In this document: piece after piece, positions 40,495 to 49,534 of the stretch
Layout of the letters: the number at the start of each line of letters is the position of its first letter
Numbering within the stretch: position 1 is the stretch's first letter
Assembly (NCBI GenBank): GCA_027623295.1
Contig: JAQBXR010000012.1
Location: forward strand, 32,121 to 96,120
Length of the DNA stretch: 64,000 nucleotides
DNA from: Planctomycetota bacterium
Lineage (GTDB): Bacteria > Planctomycetota > UBA1135
Reading direction: 5' to 3'
Program-made: the position numbers and the translations under genes
Notes under the pieces: model-generated
The model's database searches: none
Told to the model about the DNA's origin: nothing
What the model saw: only the letters and a program-made list of their open reading frames with translations

Positions 40495-41349
40495 TTAACC
40501 AAACTTAGGTGCATGCGACGCAATCTTGTGCGCCTTAGACACGATGTCGCGCACACAACGCTTGGTGTGTGCATCGACGCGAGTTTTGGACATGTACATG
40601 AGCAAGAAACGCAGGCGATCCGCCCTGGTCACGTTTGCCGGAGCCGAATAATGCAAGGCGCCTAAATCTTTGACCAACCACCGACGTCGCGGCGGAAAAT
40701 CACGGTCGACCCGTTCTAAGTCAATGAAAAATGGGCGACCCCACCTTTCATCCTCGGTCACGATCAGATGACAAAGGTACAAATCCTTGTGATAGAAGCC
40801 GGTGGAGTGGAATCGATGCACCATGCCGGCGACATCGCGCAGGACTTGGTTGCGGGCTTCGCGCTCGGATAATCCATGCGGATTCGGAAATCCTAGCTCC
40901 AAAAGGTGGTCCAGCTGCCGCCCCACCACCTCGCGGGTAATGATGAAGGAGCGGCGCGGGCAGCCAAGAAGGTTGATTTCCTCACCAAAAGCCACTGGGT
41001 CAGGCACATCGAAGCCGGTTTTGCGCATCATGGAGATGGCATCCCATTCGATATGAGCTGGGCTTGAGGAACCACGGGCGGTCACGTTGAGGCGGCGTTT
41101 CAGCGGCACATCGCGGTGGATTTTGACGAAAATCACGCCTTCTGGGGTTTCTACGCGATAAGTTTTGCGTGGTCCAGCATCGCGGACGATGACTCCACCG
41201 CTGAACCTCATCGCGCCTTCGAGCGTATCTAAGCCCAACCGTGCGAGAAGGTGTACATCTTCCATGGCCGCGAGGATGCGCCCCTCGTCCAGGGTGGTCG
41301 TTGGCCGGCCTTTCGCTTGGTACATGCGGACATCCCGCAATTCTGTCAT
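40495..41349 (-). CDS. WaaP/InaA-family LPS core kinase-like protein
   Basis: This 284-residue protein kinase-fold protein has a glycine-loop Lys region YRVETPEGVIFVKIHRD, catalytic loop STGFYHKDLYLCHLIV and metal-binding FIDLERVDRD, the pattern of RfaP/WaaP heptose kinases and InaA proteins. It probably phosphorylates a core sugar of lipopolysaccharide. It is the first gene of a small operon with a WaaG-like transferase 9 nt downstream. Confidence 0.87.
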   Translation of the reverse strand: MTELRDVRMYQAKGRPTTTLDEGRILAAMEDVHLLARLGLDTLEGAMRFSGGVIVRDAGPRKTYRVETPEGVIFVKIHRDVPLKRRLNVTARGSSSPAHIEWDAISMMRKTGFDVPDPVAFGEEINLLGCPRRSFIITREVVGRQLDHLLELGFPNPHGLSEREARNQVLRDVAGMVHRFHSTGFYHKDLYLCHLIVTEDERWGRPFFIDLERVDRDFPPRRRWLVKDLGALHYSAPANVTRADRLRFLLMYMSKTRVDAHTKRCVRDIVSKAHKIASHAPKFG

Positions 41350-41508
41350 GGGCTTATCATCGACCGGCGAAGCTCCAAGAGCAAGGAATTCTGGTGGACT
41401 AGATTTTCCTTCAGAGATTCCATTTCCTTCTCCCGTTTAGCCGATAGTTGAGATATTCTTTGCCCACCTAGGAGCATTGCTTCCCCTCATTGCCCCTGGT
41501 CCCCAATC

Positions 41509-42786
41509 ATGGCCGATTCCGCGACCGTCGAACCCGCTGGGTCTGAGTCCAACCCCTTTGTTCAAGCGCAAATGCGCCTGGATAAAGCGGCAGAGCTCAT
41601 CAACCTAGATCCTGGCATCAAACGCATCCTTTCAACTCCTCACCAGGAGTTAACCGTCTCCGTTCCTGTAAAAATGGACGATGGCTCGGTAAGGGTGTTC
41701 ACCGGCTATCGCGTGCAGCATTCGGTGGCACGTGGCCCTGCCAAAGGTGGCATCCGTTACTCCCCGGAGGTGCACCTTGATGAGGTGCGCGCACTCTCAG
41801 CATGGATGACATGGAAATGTGCCGTGGTCGATGTGCCCTTTGGTGGTGCTAAAGGTGGCATCATCTGCGACCCGCGCCGTATGTCTCAAGGCGAGCTGGA
41901 GCGTATGACGCGTCGTTACACAGCCAACTTGCTTGACATCATTGGCCCCGAACGCGATGTCCCCGCTCCCGACATGAACACCGGCGAGCAAACCATGGCA
42001 TGGCTGATGGACACCTATTCCCTGCACACGCGAGCCACCACCACCAGCATTGTGACTGGAAAGCCGGTTGGCTTGGGCGGTTCCAAAGGACGCCGTGAAG
42101 CCACCGGACTTGGTGTGGCCTTCACCGTGCGCGAATCTTTGAAGCACCTCGGCATGCCGGCAACCGGATGTCGCGTGGTCGTGCAAGGTTCTGGAAATGT
42201 CGGTGGACTTGGCGCCTTGTTCCTGCATGAAATGGGGCACAAAGTAATTGCGATTTCCGACATGTATGGTGCCATCCACAACGATGATGGCCTCGATATG
42301 CCGGCCGTACTTAAGTGGTTGGAAGAAAAGCGCACCCTCGAAGGCTTCCCAGGTGCAGAAAGTTTAGATAACGCACAACTGCTTACCCTGGATTGCGATG
42401 TCCTCGTGCCAGCAGCCACTGAAGATCAGATCACTTCGCGCAACGCGGCCGACATTAAGGCCAAGGTGATTGTCGAAGGCGCAAACGGTCCGACTTCCGC
42501 TGCAGCAGACACCATTCTGGAAGAGCATGGCGTATTTGTTGCGCCGGACATCCTCGCGAACGCGGGTGGCGTAACCGTCTCCTACTTCGAATGGGTGCAA
42601 AACCGCATGGGTTACTTCTGGGAAGAGCAGGTGGTCTTTGATCGCATGGAGCGCATCATGGTCGACAGCTTTAAGTCCGTCGTGGACGCTGCCGAGAAGT
42701 ACAAAACTAGCGCCCGCATTGGCGCTTACTGTGTCGCGATTGAACGCGTGGCTTACTGCTTAAACTTGAGGGGGATCTATGCTTGA
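41509..42786 (+). CDS. glutamate dehydrogenase, catalytic subunit
   Basis: This 425-residue Glu/Leu/Phe/Val dehydrogenase has all expected catalytic residues: K79 in [10 protein letters not shown]103 in MTWKCA, K115 in [10 protein letters not shown]155 in APDMNT, and S358 in [11 protein letters not shown]. The NAD(P) loop is VQGSGNVGG. Binding of the substrate gamma-carboxylate by the Lys/Ser pair indicates glutamate as substrate. A leader of about 50 nt follows a possible TATTCT -10 at 41453. The next gene overlaps it by 8 nt and encodes a paralogue lacking key residues. Confidence 0.95.
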   Translation: MADSATVEPAGSESNPFVQAQMRLDKAAELINLDPGIKRILSTPHQELTVSVPVKMDDGSVRVFTGYRVQHSVARGPAKGGIRYSPEVHLDEVRALSAWMTWKCAVVDVPFGGAKGGIICDPRRMSQGELERMTRRYTANLLDIIGPERDVPAPDMNTGEQTMAWLMDTYSLHTRATTTSIVTGKPVGLGGSKGRREATGLGVAFTVRESLKHLGMPATGCRVVVQGSGNVGGLGALFLHEMGHKVIAISDMYGAIHNDDGLDMPAVLKWLEEKRTLEGFPGAESLDNAQLLTLDCDVLVPAATEDQITSRNAADIKAKVIVEGANGPTSAAADTILEEHGVFVAPDILANAGGVTVSYFEWVQNRMGYFWEEQVVFDRMERIMVDSFKSVVDAAEKYKTSARIGAYCVAIERVAYCLNLRGIYA

Positions 42787-44080
42787 TTCCAATACCAATT
42801 TGGAAATCGTCGAAGCGCAGGCACCTTCGCCTGCACTAGCCGAAGACAACCCGTTCAGCTCCATGATGGAGCGTTTCGACGAAGCCGCACAAATCCTTGG
42901 ATTAAACCCGGATATTTACGTTCTGTTGCGTCGTCCAGACAGCGAGTTCAAATTCGCGATTCCGGTCACAGACGACTACGGTGAAATTCAGGTCTTCAAC
43001 GGCTTCCGCATTCGCCACAATCTGTCTATGGGACCTTGCCTTGGCGGTTTGCGCCTCGACGAGAACTTGAAGCGCGATGAACTACGCGCACTCGCTGCCT
43101 GGAATACTTGGAAATGCGCAGCTTTGGGTGTACCGTTCGGCGGTTCCATGGGCGGTATCAATTTCGACCCACGCAAGCACTCCCCCATGGTAGTGGAGAA
43201 AGTAGTGCGTCGTTACACCGCAGGGCTCATGGATTTCCTCGGCCCTGAGCGCGACATTATTGCGCCAGATTTGCATAGCCACGAACAGGTCATGGCTTGG
43301 TGCTTGGACACTTATTCCATGCATACACGCCACACCGAAACCGCGGTGGTAGTCGGCAAACCTGAAGGACTCGGCGGTACCGCCGGACGACATTCCGCGA
43401 TTGGTCGTGGTGTACGCGTTCTCATGGAGAAGCGTTTAGCCGACATGGGCTTTACATCGAAAGCCGAAGTGGTCATTCAAGGCGCTGGCATCGTGGCCAG
43501 TCAGGTCGCACGGCAGATGATTGAGTACGGGCACAAGGTGATTGCTATGGGTGACATCAGTGGTGGTGTGCACAATGCGGCGGGCCTCGACATCGAAGCT
43601 TTGCTGGCTCATCGCGAGTCCACCGGAAGCGTCAAAGGTTTCCCTGGTGGCGATAGCATCAACGATAGCCAACTGCTCTCCATCAAATGCGATGTCTTGA
43701 TCCCCGCAGCTGCTGCGAACCAGATCAACAGCAAAACCGCACCGCACGTCAACGCCAAGCTCATGGTGGAAGCTGCGAATGCTCCAACCTCCGGCCGTGG
43801 CGATACCATCTTGCAAGAGCGCGGGATCCCAGTGGTCCCTGACCTCCTAGGAAACTCTGGTAGCGTCATCATTGCCTACTTTGAGTGGGTACAAAACCGC
43901 ATGGGTTACAAGTGGCCCTTGAGCGACGTAGAAGACCGCCTCGACCGCATGGTGCTGGAAGCCTATACACGCGCGCGAAATGCTGCTGCCAAGCATAAGG
44001 TGGGCCTACGCCTCGCTACCTGCATGCTGGGCGTCGACCGCGTCTCCTACTTCGACTCGCTGCGCGGGATTTACGGATAA
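42779..44080 (+). CDS. glutamate dehydrogenase paralogue lacking catalytic residues (probable regulatory subunit)
   Basis: This 433-residue protein is homologous along its length to the upstream enzyme, but substrate residues are replaced: K79 becomes L88 (GPCLGGLRL), the catalytic K115 becomes M124 (PFGGSMGGI), and S358 becomes A366 ([10 protein letters not shown]). The nucleotide loop is also altered (GAGIVAS for GSGNVGG). K112 and D164 remain. Such a pattern resembles hetero-oligomeric GDH systems, e.g. Thermus, where one subunit is regulatory. The 8-nt gene overlap (ATGCTTGA) suggests coordinated synthesis and co-assembly. The frame is intact, with no sign of decay. Confidence 0.9.
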   Translation: MLDSNTNLEIVEAQAPSPALAEDNPFSSMMERFDEAAQILGLNPDIYVLLRRPDSEFKFAIPVTDDYGEIQVFNGFRIRHNLSMGPCLGGLRLDENLKRDELRALAAWNTWKCAALGVPFGGSMGGINFDPRKHSPMVVEKVVRRYTAGLMDFLGPERDIIAPDLHSHEQVMAWCLDTYSMHTRHTETAVVVGKPEGLGGTAGRHSAIGRGVRVLMEKRLADMGFTSKAEVVIQGAGIVASQVARQMIEYGHKVIAMGDISGGVHNAAGLDIEALLAHRESTGSVKGFPGGDSINDSQLLSIKCDVLIPAAAANQINSKTAPHVNAKLMVEAANAPTSGRGDTILQERGIPVVPDLLGNSGSVIIAYFEWVQNRMGYKWPLSDVEDRLDRMVLEAYTRARNAAAKHKVGLRLATCMLGVDRVSYFDSLRGIYG

Positions 44081-44106
44081 ACTCTCATCAGCTTTTCTAA
44101 GCCACC

Positions 44107-44143
44107 AAAAACCCGCGTCACCATTACAGTGACGCGGGTTTTT
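44107..44143. terminator. bidirectional intrinsic terminator
   Basis: AAAAACCCGCGTCAC and GTGACGCGGGTTTTT form a perfect 15-bp stem with a 7-nt loop and T-runs on both strands, between the convergent gdh pair and nadK. Confidence 0.92.
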
Positions 44144-44159
44144 CTTTTTACGTAGAGCG

Positions 44160-45047
44160 CTAAGCCCCAGGAGTCTCACCCCAATGCAACTTGGAGCGCA
44201 AACGGTCATAGAACCGCGAATTTGGGTCGACCACCAAAGTAAGGCGGCGCGGGCTCGGGCCGATTTTAATCCGGTCACCTGCTTCTAGTTTTCCTTCTAA
44301 ATAACCGTCGGAAGTAAGCTGCCCGGAGTCTTGTACGTGCAAGGTAAAGTGACGATCATTGCGCAACACCAAGGGGCGCATTGCCAAAGTATGCGGTGCA
44401 AGCGGCTGCACCACTAAGGCCTCTAAACTTGGCACCAAAATAGGTCCGCCTGCCGACAAGTTGTAAGCCGTAGAACCGGTTGCCGTGGAGACAATCACGC
44501 CATCGCCCCGGAAGGTGCACACCGGTCGACGCTCATCAATCAGGTCAATGGTAATCATGGTGCGCTCGGAAAGGCGACTGACCAAGATTTCATTGAGTAC
44601 GTGCGAATCCAATACGGTTTCACCCCCGCGCTTCACCTGGAAGGTCATCATGGCACGATCTTCAATCCGCGCTTTACCCGCAAAGACTAACTTCATGGCA
44701 TCTTCTAGACGATCGGTGGAAACGCCCGCTAAAAAGCCAACGCGACCGAGGTTGACACCAATCACCGGTACCCTGCGTTTGCCCATGCGATGCGACGCCG
44801 CCAGAATCATGCCATCGCCACCCAGAGACACGATGAGGTCTGGCTTGGATTCGATGGGGTCATAACCCATACCTAAATCAACCAGAACTTCAGCAGCTTT
44901 ACCTTGCAGCCAGGCTTGCAGACGTGCCACCATGGGCGCCACTGTCTCTTTCCCGGGATCGCCAAGGATCAAAACACGCGGCGCGCGATTGGCTGGCAGT
45001 TCTGGCCCCCAATGACCATTCGCATTCGACTTTGGACGTGAGCTCAT
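44160..45047 (-). CDS. nadK: NAD kinase
   Basis: This 295-residue protein phosphorylates NAD to NADP. Motifs are IVSLGGDGMILAASHRM (GGDG), NLGRVGFLAGV, LNEILVSR (NE/D), and FRGDGVIVSTATGSTAYNLSA. The ATG at 45047 overlaps the dxs TGA in ATGA fashion; a longer reading to 45095 would overlap dxs further. NADPH supply next to isoprenoid genes (dxs, ispA) is a recurrent bacterial layout. Confidence 0.95.
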   Translation of the reverse strand: MSSRPKSNANGHWGPELPANRAPRVLILGDPGKETVAPMVARLQAWLQGKAAEVLVDLGMGYDPIESKPDLIVSLGGDGMILAASHRMGKRRVPVIGVNLGRVGFLAGVSTDRLEDAMKLVFAGKARIEDRAMMTFQVKRGGETVLDSHVLNEILVSRLSERTMITIDLIDERRPVCTFRGDGVIVSTATGSTAYNLSAGGPILVPSLEALVVQPLAPHTLAMRPLVLRNDRHFTLHVQDSGQLTSDGYLEGKLEAGDRIKIGPSPRRLTLVVDPNSRFYDRLRSKLHWGETPGA

Positions 45048-46984
45048 ACTTCCGAGGGTGCTTGAATGCGGCTCCAGTTGAGCGATTCCTTCCATGAAGC
45101 GACTAACGAAGCAACATTGAGCTTGCAGACGGCAAGCTGTTCCTCGCGGGAAGTCATGTGGGGTATAAAACGGTCCGGCACACCGTGGCGCGAAAGGTAA
45201 GGACGCGTGGTGAGCTTGGCGTCTGCGAGAAGTTCAGCGACGGCGGAGGTGAATCCACCGGTCAGGGCATGCTCCTCCACAGCTGCAATCCACGGAAAGC
45301 GCGCAGCCGCATCTAAAATGGCTTCGCGGTCAAGCGGCTTGCAGAAACGAGCGTCCCAGACTTCTAGAACCAAGCCGGTTTCTTTTTCAAGGGTTGCCGC
45401 GGCATCCAACACCGGCTCGACCATGGCTCCAAGCGCAAACACAACGCCATCTTTTCCTTGGCGTAGACGTTCGGCGCGGCCCGGTTCCATCGGTGGGCGC
45501 AGCGAGGCAGGACTACCGACTTCTGCTGGGGAATCCCCGCGCGGCCATCGGAGTGCCCAGGGTCCACCGACTTTGAGACCAGCTTCGAGCATGTTTTCGA
45601 GATCTACCGCATCGCGCGGAGAAGCCAAAGTCATGCTTGGGAACGGCCGTAAATAGGCCATGTCATAAAGCCCCATGTGGGTTGGGCCGTCTTGCCCAAC
45701 TAGACCACTGCGGTCTAGGCAGAAGATGACATCTTCCTCCTGAAGGGCAACCTCTTGAAACACCTGGTCATAGCCGCGTTGCAAAAAGGTACTGTAAATC
45801 GCAACCACTGGACGTTTGCCTGCGGTGGCCATGCCACCGGCCATAGCTACGGCATGCTGTTCGGTAATGCCAGTGTCGTGGAATCGGTCTGGAAACTTTG
45901 CCGCAAATCCACTTAGCCCCGTGCCGGAAGGCATGGCGGCGGTAATCGCATGCACCCGCGAATCACGTTCTGCAATCTTGCATAAAGCCTCGCCAAAAAT
46001 TTTGGTGTACGCCTTACGTGACGCCGCTTCTTGACCAGCAACTTCCATCTTTGGCGCTGGGACTTTAAACGGCGGCGGACTGATGCCATGCGCACGTTCC
46101 GGGTCTTTCCCCGCGGGCTCATAACCTTTGCCTTTTTCAGTCAAGAAGTGCAACAAGGTTACGCCTTCAATCCGACGTGCGCGTTTTAAAGCTTCCAAGG
46201 TTCCAGCTAAATCGTGCCCATCTAAAGGACCAATGTAGTTCACACCCAGCTCCTCAAACACGTGGCCTGGAATCAAAACGTGACGAATGACCTCGCCGAG
46301 TTCCTCCATGCGACTGCCTACTACCGGTAAGTTTTTCGCCAGCGTCTTAATCCGCTCATAGCCGCGATGCAAAGTCCGCGACGAACGCAAGCGGGAAAGA
46401 TAACGGGCAAGAGCTCCCACCGAACGTGCGATGGACCACTCATTGTCATTCAAAATCACTAACAAACGCGAGTTTTGATCGGCCGCTTGGTTCAAGCCCT
46501 CAAAGCTCACCCCCGCGCCAAAGCCAGAATCGCCGACAAAAGCAACTGCCCAAGGATCGCCACCATCTTTACTGCCACCGTCTCCTTTCATGCCTTCGGC
46601 TAAACCGGAAGCAAACGAAATCGCGGTGCCCGCGTGACCGGCAGTCAGCAAATCGTAGGGCGATTCGTTACGGCAAATGAAACCGGACATGCCATCAGTG
46701 CGGCGCAGGTTATCGAAACCTGCCAAACGCCCAGTGAGCATTTTGTGCACATAGCACTGGTGGCTGACATCGAAAACCAAGCGGTCCTGCAAGAAATCAA
46801 ACACCGTATGCAGAGCGACCGTTAACTCCACCACACCAAGGTTGCTGCCTAAGTGGCCGCCGGTCCGCAGCACCTTCTCTACCAATGCCGCACGGATCTC
46901 CGCACACAGGGCCTCAAGCTCTTCCGTGGAGCGGCCTTTCAGTTCCGCAGGCGATTGCAATTGCGCGAGATGGAGGGGAGACAT
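45044..46984 (-). CDS. dxs: 1-deoxy-D-xylulose-5-phosphate synthase
   Basis: This 646-residue thiamine-diphosphate enzyme catalyses the first step of the MEP isoprenoid pathway. Motifs are GGHLGSNLGVVELT, FDVSHQCYVHKMLTGR, the ThDP segment FVGDSGFGAGVSFEGLN to LNDNEWSI, TEQHAVAMAGGMA, and QDGPTHMGLYDMAYLR. The usual GDG triplet of the ThDP motif is GDS here. It is in an operon with xseA, xseB and ispA upstream and nadK downstream, an arrangement found in many bacteria. Confidence 0.95.
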   Translation of the reverse strand: MSPLHLAQLQSPAELKGRSTEELEALCAEIRAALVEKVLRTGGHLGSNLGVVELTVALHTVFDFLQDRLVFDVSHQCYVHKMLTGRLAGFDNLRRTDGMSGFICRNESPYDLLTAGHAGTAISFASGLAEGMKGDGGSKDGGDPWAVAFVGDSGFGAGVSFEGLNQAADQNSRLLVILNDNEWSIARSVGALARYLSRLRSSRTLHRGYERIKTLAKNLPVVGSRMEELGEVIRHVLIPGHVFEELGVNYIGPLDGHDLAGTLEALKRARRIEGVTLLHFLTEKGKGYEPAGKDPERAHGISPPPFKVPAPKMEVAGQEAASRKAYTKIFGEALCKIAERDSRVHAITAAMPSGTGLSGFAAKFPDRFHDTGITEQHAVAMAGGMATAGKRPVVAIYSTFLQRGYDQVFQEVALQEEDVIFCLDRSGLVGQDGPTHMGLYDMAYLRPFPSMTLASPRDAVDLENMLEAGLKVGGPWALRWPRGDSPAEVGSPASLRPPMEPGRAERLRQGKDGVVFALGAMVEPVLDAAATLEKETGLVLEVWDARFCKPLDREAILDAAARFPWIAAVEEHALTGGFTSAVAELLADAKLTTRPYLSRHGVPDRFIPHMTSREEQLAVCKLNVASLVASWKESLNWSRIQAPSEV

Positions 46985-47049
46985 GGATTCGTGGCGATGG
47001 CAGGAAGCCTGCGAAATTCTATCAGTAAAGGTACGGCGCTCGATGACGA

Positions 47050-47955
47050 TTAGGCGTGTCGCGTGCCTAAAAAGACCGGCAGGTCAGCGAGTTCCGCATG
47101 GTGCTGGACAGGATTCATCTTAGCTACGGCGTTCAGCGCATTCTGCACTTCTTCGGCCATAAGTGCGCGGGCGCCATCGAGGCCCAAAGCGCCGACCACT
47201 GTGGATTTGTCCGCGGCGAGGTCCTTGCCAGCCGTTTTGCCTAGCTCTGCAGTGCTGCGGGTGGCGTCGAGCACATCATCGGAGATTTGGAAAAGACGCC
47301 CGATGGACGCGGCATAGCTACGCCACGGGGTGAGATCGGCGCCAGCGGATGCCACCCCGAGAAGGATCGAAGTGCCAAGCAGCGCGCCGGTCTTGCCAGC
47401 ATGCATTTGCAGGATGGCCTCGAGGGAAAGCTGTTGGCCTTCGCCATCCATATCCATTTGTTGCCCACCCACCATGCCGGAGGCACCAGATGCTGCAGTG
47501 AGCAGTTGGATTTGCTCCACTGCAAGGGCGGCACTGGATTGCTGCGCAAGGATTTCAAAAGCTAGCGTTTGTAAGGCATCGCCAGCGAGCACCGCAGTGG
47601 CTTCGCCGAAAGTAACATGTGTAGTAGGTTTGCCGCGGCGCAGGGTGTCATCGTCCATGCATGGAAGATCGTCGTGCACCAAGGAGTAGGCATGAATCAT
47701 TTCGCAAGCGACGGCACCTGGCATAGCCCGTGCCCGATCACTGCCACAAGCTTCGGCGGCGAGCAGACTCAGAGCTGGGCGAATCCGTTTCCCCCCGCTG
47801 AGCAATGCGTGCGCCATGGCTTCGCGCAAACGTTTGGGCGCCGATGGCAAAGAATTTTCCGCAACCGCCCCTGCCAAAGCGGCGTTGATTTCCGGGCCTA
47901 CCGAAGTCAGCCAACTGCGAAAACTGGAATCAGTCGAGGTCAAGGTCGTCGCCAT
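47050..47955 (-). CDS. ispA: polyprenyl (farnesyl/geranylgeranyl) diphosphate synthase
   Basis: This 301-residue all-helical prenyltransferase has the first aspartate-rich motif in HDDLPCMDDDTLRRGKPT and the second in FQISDDVLDAT, plus GGKRIRPAL. It makes a C15 or C20 diphosphate from DMAPP and IPP; chain length cannot be decided. Its ATG lies inside the xseB 3' end (26-nt overlap). It follows xseB and precedes dxs, matching the classic xseB-ispA-dxs order. Confidence 0.92.
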   Translation of the reverse strand: MATTLTSTDSSFRSWLTSVGPEINAALAGAVAENSLPSAPKRLREAMAHALLSGGKRIRPALSLLAAEACGSDRARAMPGAVACEMIHAYSLVHDDLPCMDDDTLRRGKPTTHVTFGEATAVLAGDALQTLAFEILAQQSSAALAVEQIQLLTAASGASGMVGGQQMDMDGEGQQLSLEAILQMHAGKTGALLGTSILLGVASAGADLTPWRSYAASIGRLFQISDDVLDATRSTAELGKTAGKDLAADKSTVVGALGLDGARALMAEEVQNALNAVAKMNPVQHHAELADLPVFLGTRHA

Positions 47956-48178
47956 TCTGCTCCAGTTCCTTAAGCTCGGCGCGCAAAGTAGCGGTGAGTT
48001 CTTCCACCTTATGCTCGGCGTCGGCCAAGGTCTGGTTGAGGCTCTTCAGCAAATCCACTCCCTCGCGATAGCGCTCAACGCCTTCTTCAAGCGCCAAATC
48101 TCCGTTCTCGAGCCCCTCCACGAGCTCTTCTAACTTTTCGAGCTGCTGCTCGAATCCAGGTTTCTTCTTTGCGGCCAC
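47930..48178 (-). CDS. xseB: exodeoxyribonuclease VII small subunit
   Basis: This 82-residue protein is a helical hairpin typical of XseB: FEQQLEKLEELVEGLENGDLA, LEEGVERYREGVDLL and LADAEHKVEEL. It multimerises on XseA to form exonuclease VII. It starts at GTG 48178, 4 nt after the xseA stop, and overlaps ispA. Confidence 0.93.
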   Translation of the reverse strand: MAAKKKPGFEQQLEKLEELVEGLENGDLALEEGVERYREGVDLLKSLNQTLADAEHKVEELTATLRAELKELEQNGDDLDLD

Positions 48179-48182
48179 GGGT

Positions 48183-49532
48183 CTATTCTACCCGCGCCCG
48201 CAAGTCGCCCTTGGCTAACTGAATGTGGATTGCAGTGCCTTCAGGAGCGGCCTTGGAGTCACGCAAGAAGCCATCTTGCCCTTCAACCTTCACCAAGGCG
48301 TATCCGCGGTTCAACAAGCCTTCTGGATTGCCCGCATTCAGCCGGGCCGATGCCTTGCTCAACCCAGCCTTGTGCAGGCCAATCGCGGTCTTTGGACTGG
48401 CTGATGCTAATCCCCTCGCCTGCCTCTGCAAGCGCACGCGTCCCATGTGCAAGCGCCCTTCGACCCCCGCCATCAAGCGCTGCTCGGCATGCCGTAAACG
48501 CAATGCCTGACGTTCCAATCGCTGCGCGGGATGTTGCGCAGTAAAGCTCTGCATACCCCGCTCAAAACGAGCCTTCTTCTCACGCAAAAAGCGCCGCATG
48601 ACTCCAACCAAATCCGCTTGGTGCCGCAGGGCAGATCTTGCCTCTAATGTCAATTGCCCTGCGCAGCGTGACAAGCGTTTACCGAGCACTTGAATCTGCT
48701 CGATGCCCTCCACCCAAGGCGCCACAATGCGTTGCGCTGCAGCGGTTGGAGTAATCGCGCGTTCATCCGCGGCAAAATCGCACAGCGAAAAATCAACCTC
48801 GTGCCCTACTGCGGAAATTATTGGAATCTCGCAAGCAGCGACGGCGCGCACCAAGGCCTCTTCGTTGAAGGCCCATAGGTCTTCCATCGAACCACCACCG
48901 CGACTGAGCAGGATGAGGTCGGGGGAAATCGAGGCCGCTTCCTTTAAAGCTGCAAGCAAATCGGGCACCGCACCTTCCCCTTGGACTCTGGCATGACGCA
49001 CCAGAACATGAACCGGGTTCGGTTGTTTTTGAAAGACGTGGAGGACATCGGCTTCGGCGGCAGAATCGGCACCGGTAATCAGCACCACCTGATGCACGCG
49101 TTCTGGGATCACCAACTTGCGTTCGGGGTCAAACAAGCCCTCCATTTGCAGTTTACGCTTCATCTCTTCAAAGCGTTGTGCCAAGTTCCCGGTGCCACGA
49201 TCTTCCACCCGGTCGAGTACAAAACTCAAGGTGCCGCGAGCTGCGTAGATGTCGAAACTGCCACGGACCAGTACCTTCTGGCCATCGCGTAACTCCGAGG
49301 ACAGGGCCCGATCTGCCACACCTCGCCACAAAATGGCGCTCATAGATGCATTGTCATCGCGCAACTTGAAATACCGGTGGCCACTACCACGGTGCGGACC
49401 GCGATATTCAAAGACCTCGGCCTCCACCCAAACCGGGCCGATTTCCGATTCTAGAACCGAACGGCCGGCTTCCAGTAGACCGCTTACATTCAAAATGCGA
49501 CGGCCTTCCGGTGCGCGTTCTCGATCCGACAC
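48183..49532 (-). CDS. xseA: exodeoxyribonuclease VII large subunit
   Basis: This protein of about 449 residues has an N-terminal OB-fold (NVSGLLEAGRSVLES, YFKLRDDNASMSAILWRG), a catalytic domain with LILLSRGGGSMEDLWAFNEE and IISAVGHEVDFSLCDFAADERA-type sequence, and a coiled C-terminal part. It degrades single-stranded DNA in mismatch and damage repair. GTG 49532 lies 2 nt after the upstream stop and is preferred; a start at 49577 would overlap the previous gene by about 40 nt. Confidence 0.92.
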   Translation of the reverse strand: MSDRERAPEGRRILNVSGLLEAGRSVLESEIGPVWVEAEVFEYRGPHRGSGHRYFKLRDDNASMSAILWRGVADRALSSELRDGQKVLVRGSFDIYAARGTLSFVLDRVEDRGTGNLAQRFEEMKRKLQMEGLFDPERKLVIPERVHQVVLITGADSAAEADVLHVFQKQPNPVHVLVRHARVQGEGAVPDLLAALKEAASISPDLILLSRGGGSMEDLWAFNEEALVRAVAACEIPIISAVGHEVDFSLCDFAADERAITPTAAAQRIVAPWVEGIEQIQVLGKRLSRCAGQLTLEARSALRHQADLVGVMRRFLREKKARFERGMQSFTAQHPAQRLERQALRLRHAEQRLMAGVEGRLHMGRVRLQRQARGLASASPKTAIGLHKAGLSKASARLNAGNPEGLLNRGYALVKVEGQDGFLRDSKAAPEGTAIHIQLAKGDLRARVE

Positions 49533-49534
49533 TT

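Noticed and set aside
42779-44080. Second GDH as an ordinary duplicate or a pseudogene
   Set aside because: The frame is complete and conserved, but specific catalytic residues are replaced, which fits a selected non-catalytic subunit rather than a redundant copy or decay.
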